DNA of 64,000 nucleotides from a bacterium (lineage in GTDB: Bacteria > SAR324 > XYD2-FULL-50-16). The DNA lies in the NCBI GenBank assembly GCA_018829445.1, contig JAHJTV010000043.1, forward strand, positions 62,001 through 126,000. The letters run 5' to 3'. Positions 26,624-35,317 of this stretch are shown one piece after another; position 1 is the first letter of the stretch; every line of letters begins with the position of its first letter. The notes under the pieces are model-generated. The model worked only from the letters and a program-made list of their open reading frames with translations. It did not search any database and was not told where the DNA came from. The position numbers and the translations under genes were made by a program.

Positions 26624-28051
26624 ATGAATATCGCCGATATACTCAACAGGATAATCGATTGGTTTGTACCGCAAGCATTCTTCGAGGATCAGGATAAATT
26701 ACTCCGAAGCAGAATGATTGTAATGATATCTGTTATAGTGGCTGTAGTCTGGATTCCATTTGTGTTTCGCTATGGTCCGTTATCGATTACCCTTGGATTT
26801 GTATTAGCGGCATTTGTGCTGTTGATGCCGTTTTTTCAGAGATGGACCTCATCCCTGTTTCTGGCTGGACACGGATTGGTGCTGGTGATTGCTTTAACCA
26901 GTTACTACAGGGCATATTGGAACGGAGGTTTTGAATCTTCAGTATTGTGGTGGTATGTGATCAGTCCCGTTGTTGCAGTGCTTCTGCTTGGAAACAGGAG
27001 CGCTTTTTTCTGGCTGGTGGTCAATGCCGTTGGTATTTTCAGTTTTTCCTATTTCGAATCCAACCGGATTGAGATTCCGGGCTCAGACAGACTGGGCAAT
27101 GATGAAATAATGTTTAATATCATTTCTTTGGTTGTTATTCTCACGATTGTATGTCTGTATTTGGAAAGAAGTAAAAATAGCGCCATGAAAATTCGTCTGG
27201 AGGAAGCAAATCGTTCCAAACGGCTGGCAGATGACATGCAGAATATCGGGCTTGAGATCAAACGAAACTCGAAGACGGTCTATTCCACCTCAAATGAATT
27301 GACCAATTCAATGCAACGAATGAAATCCGGGGCACAGGAGATCGCCAGAATCGAGGAGGAGGGTGCTACTGCCATCAATCAGAGCACACAAACCATCCAG
27401 GAATTAGCCGCTTCTTTGGATGAAACCGTTAAGAAAATGAAGGAGTTGGAAAAACTGGCAGTTTCCATTGAAACCACCGGAACAGAAGGATCTGTCACGC
27501 TCAATCAGTCAGCAAAGGCAATTGCAAAAATCAACGAGGGACGACAGGAGTACAATATCATTTTACAGGCCATTACTGATATTGCAGACTCCGCGCATTT
27601 GTTATCGCTAAATGCAGCTATTGAAGCGGCTAAGGCAGGGGAGTTCGGAAAAGGCTTTTTTGTTGTTGTTGAGGAGATTCGAGATCTGGCCAAACGGAGT
27701 AATGATGCCGTGGTCGACATTCGCCGGGTAATGAAACAGGGTGGATATGTCATTATCAGAGGAAAAAGCGTTATATCATCTCTTTCTGAAATCTTTGATA
27801 TTGTTGGCCAATTGGTCAGCAGTTTGACCAGGCAGATTAAAGCCATCACCATTGCCATTGAGGAGCAGAATATCGGAATTAGGGAAATTGCCCAGGGGAC
27901 TGATGAAATAGCACATTCCAGTGAAGAAAATATTACCTTAATTCAAAATCTAAACCGATCAATTGAGGATAATGCCAATACAATCGAGAACCTGCACCAG
28001 ATCGCCGAACAGCTTGAGAAACGGATTGTAAGAATAGACTCTGACAATTAA
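26624..28051 (+). CDS. Methyl-accepting chemotaxis-like protein with altered tip
   Basis: A 475-residue paralogue of the preceding receptor, sharing the N-terminal IIDWFVPQ start and a membrane sensor of about six segments (residues 30-185). The signalling domain is present (LLSLNAAIEAAKAGEFGKGF, EEIRDLAKRSNDAV), but the tip tetrad EQTN is DSAH (27587-27598) and FAVVAEEV is FFVVVEEI. These changes are in the CheA/CheW contact region, so coupling may be altered or lost. GGAGAG precedes the ATG. Tandem duplication followed by divergence is the likely origin. Confidence 0.87.
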   Translation: MNIADILNRIIDWFVPQAFFEDQDKLLRSRMIVMISVIVAVVWIPFVFRYGPLSITLGFVLAAFVLLMPFFQRWTSSLFLAGHGLVLVIALTSYYRAYWNGGFESSVLWWYVISPVVAVLLLGNRSAFFWLVVNAVGIFSFSYFESNRIEIPGSDRLGNDEIMFNIISLVVILTIVCLYLERSKNSAMKIRLEEANRSKRLADDMQNIGLEIKRNSKTVYSTSNELTNSMQRMKSGAQEIARIEEEGATAINQSTQTIQELAASLDETVKKMKELEKLAVSIETTGTEGSVTLNQSAKAIAKINEGRQEYNIILQAITDIADSAHLLSLNAAIEAAKAGEFGKGFFVVVEEIRDLAKRSNDAVVDIRRVMKQGGYVIIRGKSVISSLSEIFDIVGQLVSSLTRQIKAITIAIEEQNIGIREIAQGTDEIAHSSEENITLIQNLNRSIEDNANTIENLHQIAEQLEKRIVRIDSDN

Positions 28052-28058
28052 CCGATTA

Positions 28059-28697
28059 ATGTCATATTTTACCATGCAAAAAACCCTTCTGTTCATCTTT
28101 CTGTTCTGGTTTTTTTTTCACCCGCAACTCCATGCGTATAGCCCTGGGGATCTTACCGATCTGTTTAAAACAAATTCATGCAAACAGTGTGATCTGACGA
28201 ACGCTGATCTTGATTATGCCTCCTTGAGAGGTTCGATCTTGAAGGGATCTCGTTTGAGTAGATCCAGCTTGCGGTGGGCAAATTTCTGGTCGGCTGATTT
28301 CAGCAAGGCGGTTTTAATTGAAGCGGATCTGAGCTGGTCAATCTTCACTCATTCCAACCTGTCAGGAGCTACCCTGAACTCCGCCATCATCCTGCAAACC
28401 GATCTGGAAAGGGCCAATTTAGAGGGGGCGTTTTTGGAAAATGCGGATCTTAAGAGAAGCAATTTTAAACATACCAATCTGAGAGGGACAAGCTTTCAAG
28501 ATTCAGACCTCAGCTGGGTGGATCTTTCCTATGCCGACCTCACCCGTACAAATTTGAAAAATACCCGGTTGGAAAAAGCAAATCTCACCGGGGCCAATAT
28601 GGATAAAGCATATATGGAAGGGACTTTGTTTGATGGAGCTATATGGATTGACGGAAGCATTTGCCAAAAAGGATCTGTGGGGCAGTGCAAACGGTAG
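28059..28697 (+). CDS. Exported pentapeptide-repeat protein
   Basis: The 212-residue protein has a hydrophobic signal peptide ending near QLHA and then a long run of A(D/N)Lxx pentapeptides from about residue 45 to 195 (for example ADLDYASLRGS, ANLEGAFLENADLKRSN, ANLTGANMDKAYM). The repeats should form a right-handed quadrilateral beta-helix. Two Cys near the start of the mature part (CKQC) and two near the end could form disulfides. It starts 7 bases after the second chemoreceptor. An internal ATG at 28074 is an alternative start. The function is unknown. Confidence 0.85.
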   Translation: MSYFTMQKTLLFIFLFWFFFHPQLHAYSPGDLTDLFKTNSCKQCDLTNADLDYASLRGSILKGSRLSRSSLRWANFWSADFSKAVLIEADLSWSIFTHSNLSGATLNSAIILQTDLERANLEGAFLENADLKRSNFKHTNLRGTSFQDSDLSWVDLSYADLTRTNLKNTRLEKANLTGANMDKAYMEGTLFDGAIWIDGSICQKGSVGQCKR

Positions 28698-29135
28698 TAT
28701 GATTCTTGATTCCATTTTTATTGGATACAGACTATGAATCCCGACTCTTTCTTTTTGTTTCCATACATCTGCAAGGTTTTTAACCCTAATTTAAAAACCA
28801 TATAGAATTTCCATTTCACAGGAAAAGCTGAAGAAAGAGTTCATCATGCCTTTCCAGGGAATTTTGCAGTATATCCATTTCCCCCAGAATCTTCCCTTAG
28901 AACATCCCTGGCTTTTTTCTCTCCGGGTTGGTTTCTACCATCTATTAAGATATCCATTTATTCATTGGGTTCTATAAAGAAATAGTCACAATTTATTCCT
29001 TTATGATTGACGTCTTTTTGTGTAAGTTGGCAAAAGAAAAAAGCCCACGGTAAAATCGGTCTTAAATTAAATCAATTCATATGTTATCAATCTCAAAATG
29101 ATTCTAAACTGGTAAACACAGATACAGTAGCCGAA
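28698..29135. other. Gene-free stretch before the CheB-CheR fusion
   Basis: 438 bases with no supported gene and no strong promoter. A weak inverted pair (CCAGGGA near 28854, TCCCTGG near 28904) is separated by over 40 bases. The frame of the downstream fusion is open from a TTG at 29007, but this part has no recognisable domain and is treated as non-coding. Confidence 0.4.
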
Positions 29136-32117
29136 ATGACTGAAAAGAAAAAACCAAACAAGAAAAATACCAAGACAGTGATTAATTCCGTTAAAACTAA
29201 AAAGGTAATGTCAAAAAAAGCTTCCAAGACCAAAGCATCTATGAAAACAGATTTTCCCGTGGTCGGATTGGGTGCATCCGCTGGCGGTTTGGAAGCATTG
29301 GAAATCTTCTTCTCCAATATGCCGTCAAACACCAATATGGCGTTTATCGTCATCCAGCATTTGAGTCCGAAACATAAAAGCATCATGGGAAGCCTGTTAT
29401 CCAAAACAAGTAATATGGAGTTTGTAACAATAGAAAATGGGGTGGAAATTGAGCCAAACCGTGTCTATCTCAACCCTCCCAACAAAAATGTAGTCATTCA
29501 AAATGGTAAACTTAAGCTAATATCGCCTGTCAAAACCAGCAGCAGCATCAACCTGCCCATTGACTGTTTTTTCAGATCAATGGCATCTGAGCTTGCTGAG
29601 AAAGCCATTTGCATCATTCTTTCCGGAACAGCAACCGATGGGACCCTGGGATTAAAAGCAATTAAGGGCAGTGGCGGGATTGCCATGGTTCAAGACCCGG
29701 ATTCGGCCAAATACGATGGCATGCCCAAAAGTGCTATTGCCACCGGAATGGTTGATTTTATTCTGTCGGCAGACAAATTGCCGGGAGAAGTAATCAAATA
29801 CATCAAAGCACCTTACATATCAACCGTCAGGCATGTAAAGGCTGGACAGAATCATCACACCCAGTATCTGGAGAATATCTTTGCCTTAATTCAAAAATCA
29901 ACAGGACACGATTTGTCTCACTATAAGCAGACGACAATCAGTAGAAGGATTGAGCGACGTATGGCCGTTCATCAGATCAGCAAGGTCTCGACCTATATCA
30001 AACACCTGGAAAACAATCCTGCCGAAGTTAATTTTCTTTTTAAGGATTTACTCATAGGTGTAACCAGTTTTTTTAGAGACGACGAAGTTTTTAAGGTGCT
30101 TAAGGAACAAGTACTGCCCCAGTTGCTAAAAAACAGACCGCCCGATTCAATAATTCGTATCTGGATTGTCGGTTGTTCAACAGGTGAAGAAGCCTATTCG
30201 CTGGCTATTCTAATGTTGGAAGTTATGGAAATGACCGGTCATTTTTACAATATTCAGGTTTTCGCCAGCGACATCGATGCCGATGCTGTTGAAAAGGCTC
30301 GCTTGGGGATCTTTCCTGACAGTATTGCAGCTGATGTGTCAGAGCAGAGGCTGAGAAAATATTTTGTAAAAGAAGAGAACACCTATCGGGTTAATAGGCA
30401 AATTCGGGAAACAGTAGTGTTTGCGGTACATAATGTGATTAAGGACCCGCCTTTTTCAAAAATAGATCTGTTAAGTTGCCGCAATCTGTTGATCTATATA
30501 GATGCTCCTCTGCAAAAGAAGATACTACCCTTATTCCATTACACGCTAAAACATGACGGTGTTTTATTATTGGGAACTTCCGAAAGTATTAGAGAGTTCA
30601 ATGAGCTTTTCAACCCCATAAGTGGCAAATGGAAGATATTTAAAAAACTGGCAGGATCTGCTGAAAAGGCAATTGATTATCCCATTATTCCCTTTTATAA
30701 CCCTCGAACCCATACTATCTCAAGTGACAAAGTAAACCTGGGTCTTGAAATCCAAAATGTAGCCGAAAGAGTTATTCTCAACGAATATGCCCCCCCAGGG
30801 GTTCTGGTTAATGAGCATTATGAGATTGTCCATTTTTTAGGAAAAACAGACAATTTTCTGGAGATCCCTGTGGGAAAAGCCAGCTTTGATATTTTATCCA
30901 TGGCTCGTGAAGGTCTGCGTTTTAAACTGAGTAACACGCTCAACAAAGCCATCCAGCAAAAAAAGCTCACTACTTCCAAGGCTATTCAAGTCATAAACAA
31001 TGGCAATATTCGTATAATCGACTTAACCGTTAGACCTCTTTTGGAAGCCGGGACTCCTTCGGGATTTTATCTGGTGATGTTTGAAGAAAAAATGCCAGTC
31101 ACAAAACCGGCCAGGAAAAAAGGACCAAAGGAAAAAAAGGGGAGAGTTGATCCGGCCATAGAAGCTCTTGAATTGGAGTTAAATGCCACCAAAGAGCATC
31201 TGCAGATTACCATTGAAGAACTGGAAACCTCAAACGAAGAACAGAAGTCCACCAACGAAGAGTTACAATCGGTCAATGAGGAATTGCAGAGTACAAACGA
31301 GGAACTGGAAACCTCAAAGGAAGAGTTACAATCAACCAATGAGGAATTGGTAACAGTCAACACAGAACTTCAAAAAAAAGTTGATGAACTGTCTAAAGCG
31401 AATAATGATATCAATAATTTGCTGGCAAGTACCGAGATCGGCACCCTCTTTTTGGATACCAATCTAAAAATTAAACGATTCACCCCTGCAGCCACCAGAA
31501 TCTTCAACCTGATTGCCACGGATGTCGGCCGATCCATTGGCGATATTACATCTACCGTTTCCTTTGAAGATCTTCAAAATAGTATGCAGCATGTTCTGAG
31601 AACACTGCAAAAAATAACATTGAAGATAGTATCCAGGGATAATCAATGGTACTCAGTACAGATAATTCCCTATCGAACCTTAGACAATATTATCGATGGT
31701 GTAGTGCTAACATTCTCCGATATCTCAGAGGTGATCCTGTCCGAAGAAAAACTTCGCCGGTTAGCAACAGTCGTAATGGATTCAAATGATGCAATCACCG
31801 TGCAGGACTTTGAAGGCAACATTATAGAGTGGAATAAGGCTGCTGAAACAGTCTATGGTTATAGTGAGACTGAGGCTTTAAAAATGAAGGTTTTTGATAT
31901 CATTCCGGAAAATGGACAAAAACAGATGTCGGACCTCATCAGAAATCTGAAACGCGAAGGAATCGCAGAGTCATTCAAAACCCAGCGTATCACAAAAAAC
32001 GGTAAGATTATTGATGTGTGGCTTACAGCCACCAAATTGGTGGACGAGAACGGAAAACCGAATGCAATTGCCACCACTGAACGAAATATCTCCGGCATTG
32101 GGGCATTTTCGGAATAA
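29136..32117 (+). CDS. CheB-CheR fusion with coiled coil and PAS domains
   Basis: A chemotaxis methylesterase-methyltransferase fusion of about 993 residues. CheB: GLGASAGG with Ser near residue 48, VIQHLSP with the His, and SGTATDGTLG with the Asp, all catalytic residues kept and no receiver domain. CheR follows at about 235-500 (ISRRIERRM, VGCSTGEEAYSLA, LLSCRNLLIYI). Then a long heptad coiled coil rich in STNEEL repeats, and two PAS domains to the C-terminus. Unlike many relatives it ends without a histidine kinase; a separate PAS-kinase-receiver gene follows 126 bases downstream. The ATG at 29136 is preferred over the upstream TTG at 29007. Confidence 0.92.
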   Translation: MTEKKKPNKKNTKTVINSVKTKKVMSKKASKTKASMKTDFPVVGLGASAGGLEALEIFFSNMPSNTNMAFIVIQHLSPKHKSIMGSLLSKTSNMEFVTIENGVEIEPNRVYLNPPNKNVVIQNGKLKLISPVKTSSSINLPIDCFFRSMASELAEKAICIILSGTATDGTLGLKAIKGSGGIAMVQDPDSAKYDGMPKSAIATGMVDFILSADKLPGEVIKYIKAPYISTVRHVKAGQNHHTQYLENIFALIQKSTGHDLSHYKQTTISRRIERRMAVHQISKVSTYIKHLENNPAEVNFLFKDLLIGVTSFFRDDEVFKVLKEQVLPQLLKNRPPDSIIRIWIVGCSTGEEAYSLAILMLEVMEMTGHFYNIQVFASDIDADAVEKARLGIFPDSIAADVSEQRLRKYFVKEENTYRVNRQIRETVVFAVHNVIKDPPFSKIDLLSCRNLLIYIDAPLQKKILPLFHYTLKHDGVLLLGTSESIREFNELFNPISGKWKIFKKLAGSAEKAIDYPIIPFYNPRTHTISSDKVNLGLEIQNVAERVILNEYAPPGVLVNEHYEIVHFLGKTDNFLEIPVGKASFDILSMAREGLRFKLSNTLNKAIQQKKLTTSKAIQVINNGNIRIIDLTVRPLLEAGTPSGFYLVMFEEKMPVTKPARKKGPKEKKGRVDPAIEALELELNATKEHLQITIEELETSNEEQKSTNEELQSVNEELQSTNEELETSKEELQSTNEELVTVNTELQKKVDELSKANNDINNLLASTEIGTLFLDTNLKIKRFTPAATRIFNLIATDVGRSIGDITSTVSFEDLQNSMQHVLRTLQKITLKIVSRDNQWYSVQIIPYRTLDNIIDGVVLTFSDISEVILSEEKLRRLATVVMDSNDAITVQDFEGNIIEWNKAAETVYGYSETEALKMKVFDIIPENGQKQMSDLIRNLKREGIAESFKTQRITKNGKIIDVWLTATKLVDENGKPNAIATTERNISGIGAFSE

Positions 32118-32243
32118 GAATTCAGGTTTTACAGAAATTTGTTTCAAGATGAATGTTATATAAATATAGAGATAATAAGTCAGGAGAAAGTATCTTGACG
32201 TAGGTTGTCAACCGGAGATGGATTAAAAGAGGTCGATAAACCA

Positions 32244-33956
32244 ATGAAAAAAGAAAGCAAATCATCAAATAAATTTAATGAACTGAGAAAAAATGCTGAA
32301 CTGCTCTACAAACGCAATCCAGTTATTGCTGGAGAGATGCCTTCCGAAGAGGTTCATCGATTAATTGAGGAGTTGCATGTTCATCAAATCGAACTGGAGA
32401 TGCAGAATGAAGAATTGCGTTTGGCTCAGTCCGAATTGGTATCTGCCCGGAACAGATATGAAGATCTATACGACTTCGCCCCGGTGGGTTATTTGACCAC
32501 AGGAAAGGAAAGTCTGATTCTGAAAGCGAATTTGACGTTCTGCCGTCTTTTGAATTTGGATAGAAGTGCTGTAATCAACACTCGATTTACCGACTTTATC
32601 CTCAGAGATGATCAGGATAAATATTACTTTCATAATCAGAAGGTCTTGGATAGCGATCAGAAAGAAACCTGTGAACTTGAGCTAAAAAAACCAGACGGTA
32701 CTCTTTTTAATGCCCGCCTGGAAAGTATCATTGACAAAAGTTCAGAGGCCGATCGCAACCATATCAGAACGGTTGTAACCGATATAACCAGACTGAGACA
32801 ATTGGAAACACAATTACGTCATTCACATAAAATGGAAGCGTTGGGAACTCTTGCGGGAGGAGTGGCTCATGAGTTCAACAATATTCTTCATATTCTTCTT
32901 CTAAACCTGAATTTACTGGAACAAAAAACATCCGATTCAGATCCGGCCAGGAAATATATTGAATCCTGTCAGAAAACCGGCAAACGAGCTGCAGAAATGA
33001 TTCGTCAGATTTTAAGTTATACACACAAGGAGGAAAAGCAATCTGATGCCATCAACGTGATTCCTGTTATTGAAGAAGCCGTAAAACTGGTACGGTCAAC
33101 CTTGCCTGCCATGATCCGGGTTCGTCTTGAAAAAAAGGTGGAAATGGCAATGGTGCAGCTGAAGGGAAGTCAGATTCATCAGATCATTTATAATCTTTGC
33201 AGTAATGCCGGATATGCAATGCGGGGGGAAAAAGGGACTATTACTCTAACAATCGATAAAGTCACCCTGGATGCCGATTTCGCCTCTTCTCACCAGATAA
33301 AAAAAGGAGAATACCTTCAACTCTCTGTTGTAGATAACGGTTCCGGCATAGAAAAAATGGACCTTGAACGCATCTTTGATCCCTTCTTCACAACCAAACC
33401 GGTGGGTGAGGGTACAGGAATGGGACTCTCCGTAATCCAGGGGATTGTGAAAAACATCGGGGGTACTATTACAGCTTTCAGTGAAATCGGAAAAGGCAGT
33501 AGATTTAATGTTTTTATGCCCGAATCCGAGGAGATTGGCAAAATTGAAATTGATTCCGGTAAATCACCGCAAAAAGGAAGTGGCCATGTGCTTCTGGTTG
33601 ATGATGAAGAGATGATCATCGAGATGCATGCAGAAATACTAGAGGATTTTGGTTATGAAGTAACAGCCGTTACCAGCAGCATAAAAGCCCTGGAATTGTT
33701 CAAAAAACAGCCCCACCTGTTCGACGTTGTGCTGACGGACCATGGAATTCCCGAAATGACGGGCCTGCAGTTAGCCGAAGAACTACTGAACCTGCGAAAA
33801 AACTTTCCGGTCATTATCTTGACCGGATACGACGATCAGATGATAGAAACGGAAGCAAAACAGATAGGTGTTGACCAGGTCATCATGAAACCACTTGATC
33901 AGGACACCCTTGGAATATTACTCCAGGAAACTCTGAACAGAAAAAAACCAAGTTAG
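32244..33956 (+). CDS. PAS hybrid histidine kinase with C-terminal receiver
   Basis: About 570 residues. An N-terminal coiled segment (RLIEELHVHQIELEMQNEELR) leads to a PAS domain (YDFAPVGYLTTG), a HisKA helix with His in LAGGVAHEFNNIL near residue 207, an ATPase with YNLCSNAGYAM, VVDNGSGI and GTGMGLSVI, and a receiver with phospho-Asp in VLTDHGIPEM and Lys in VIMKPLD. It has no membrane segment. The longer frame begins with a TTG at 32205, but the ATG at 32244 has an AGAGG upstream. It may complete the output of the CheB-CheR-PAS protein just before it. A relic of a related gene lies at 38498-38605. Confidence 0.9.
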   Translation: MKKESKSSNKFNELRKNAELLYKRNPVIAGEMPSEEVHRLIEELHVHQIELEMQNEELRLAQSELVSARNRYEDLYDFAPVGYLTTGKESLILKANLTFCRLLNLDRSAVINTRFTDFILRDDQDKYYFHNQKVLDSDQKETCELELKKPDGTLFNARLESIIDKSSEADRNHIRTVVTDITRLRQLETQLRHSHKMEALGTLAGGVAHEFNNILHILLLNLNLLEQKTSDSDPARKYIESCQKTGKRAAEMIRQILSYTHKEEKQSDAINVIPVIEEAVKLVRSTLPAMIRVRLEKKVEMAMVQLKGSQIHQIIYNLCSNAGYAMRGEKGTITLTIDKVTLDADFASSHQIKKGEYLQLSVVDNGSGIEKMDLERIFDPFFTTKPVGEGTGMGLSVIQGIVKNIGGTITAFSEIGKGSRFNVFMPESEEIGKIEIDSGKSPQKGSGHVLLVDDEEMIIEMHAEILEDFGYEVTAVTSSIKALELFKKQPHLFDVVLTDHGIPEMTGLQLAEELLNLRKNFPVIILTGYDDQMIETEAKQIGVDQVIMKPLDQDTLGILLQETLNRKKPS

Positions 33957-34279
33957 GAAAGAGAAAGAAAAGGGGGTCAGGCTTGCGTTATTGCGTTTAA
34001 TTAAGGCCGGACTGTTCTAGGCGTAAAGTTTTTGATTGCAGGTAATAAATAGAATAGTTCCCGTGATGATAATCCATCTTGTGAAGGCCCAACAATAGCA
34101 AAATAAAGTCTTTTTTTACAGTTCTAAATACTTGACCCAAGAACAAAATGAAAAAAAATTGACCTTTAATTAACCTACTAATAAAATAAACCGACACCTT
34201 GGACAGAAACGATAATCATTAACCATCAGCAGTATTGAATCATTAATTGCTATCAAAAAACTCTCTCTTTTGGTCCCGC
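33957..34279. other. Gene-free stretch before the binding-protein gene
   Basis: It begins with a GGGGGTCAGGCTTGCG-type segment (33974-33989) similar to the short GGGGTCA elements elsewhere in the window. The right part holds the promoter at 34159-34187. No gene is supported. Confidence 0.45.
34159..34187 (+). promoter_or_regulatory. Sigma-70-type promoter of the binding-protein gene
   Basis: TTGACC (34159-34164), 17 bases, TAAAAT (34182-34187); each hexamer matches the consensus at five of six positions. Transcription would begin about 85 bases before the ATG at 34280. Confidence 0.55.
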
Positions 34280-35065
34280 ATGAAAAACAGTTATCTCGGC
34301 GTTTACTTTTTATGCTTGATTGTTGGGCTTTTGACAGTAAAACAGGTGGTGGCCGAGGATACGGTAAGACTTACAAGTGGAGAGTGGGCTCCCTTCTTGT
34401 CGGAGCAAATTGCGGATTATGGAATTGCATCCAGAATAGTAACCGAAGCCTTTTCAGCGGTAAATATTAAGGTGGTTTATGGTTTTTTCCCCTGGAAACG
34501 ATCTTATCGTTACGCATTGCTGGGAGAAGATGAGGAGGGAAAACAATGGCACGGCACACCCGGGTGGATTCTTACCGAAAAAAGAGTCGAGGACTTTTTT
34601 ATCAGTGGTGTTATTTTCCAGGCAGATGCCGTTTTCTTTCATCTGAAAACCTTTCCGTTTGTCTGGAATGATTTGCAGGATCTAAGAGGACTAACTATCG
34701 GATTACCGGATTCTGCAACCTATCCGACGCTGGAAAATGCAGAACGAAGGGGCATTGTCAGTGTTGAAAGAGGAGGAAGCTACAGATCCGTTTTCAAAAA
34801 ACTGCTCTATTCCGATATCAACCTGGTCCCGCAGATTCGTGAAGTGGGCTACTATTACCTGAATAATCACTTTCCTGAAAACGAACGCGAACGGATCACC
34901 TCGTTTAAAAAGGTAATCCAAAGCCGACTATACCATTTATTGCTCTCAAAACGTCACCCTGAAAACGAAAAGAGGATTGAAGCCTTTAACAACGGAATGA
35001 AGATAATTATTAACAACGGACTCTATGAAACCATCTATCAGGATTTGAAGCAATATGAGAACTGA
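34280..35065 (+). CDS. Periplasmic solute-binding protein (SBP_bac_3-like)
   Basis: About 261 residues with a signal peptide (MKNSYLGVYFLCLIVGLL, cleavage likely after VVA). The mature part has the bilobed type-3 binding-protein pattern: LTSGEWAPF at the start, IVTEAFSAVNIKVVYGFFPWKRSY, and DLRGLTIGLPDSATYP at the hinge. The longer frame starts at a TTG (34247) and would spoil the signal peptide. No permease or ATPase gene is adjacent; instead a membrane histidine kinase follows 252 bases later, so it may present a ligand to that kinase. This pairing is inference. Confidence 0.8.
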   Translation: MKNSYLGVYFLCLIVGLLTVKQVVAEDTVRLTSGEWAPFLSEQIADYGIASRIVTEAFSAVNIKVVYGFFPWKRSYRYALLGEDEEGKQWHGTPGWILTEKRVEDFFISGVIFQADAVFFHLKTFPFVWNDLQDLRGLTIGLPDSATYPTLENAERRGIVSVERGGSYRSVFKKLLYSDINLVPQIREVGYYYLNNHFPENERERITSFKKVIQSRLYHLLLSKRHPENEKRIEAFNNGMKIIINNGLYETIYQDLKQYEN

Positions 35066-35317
35066 GGTGGTAAGGCGTTCAAGCCATCCTTTGTATTTGG
35101 TCTTTTACCAATGATCTGGTGTTCTGTGAGAATAGTAGATGTTCCGTTTTGAAGGGCTGAGCAATCGAAAGCCGTTTCACTATAACAGCACCTTGTTGTC
35201 TCCTGAATAGGGAGAAAAGGATCTGATCGTATACCATTGAAACGACCAGGTTCCTTTCCATGGACGACTTTTGGAAACGAAATGCGTCGTAACACATGAA
35301 ACACAACGGGTTCCACC

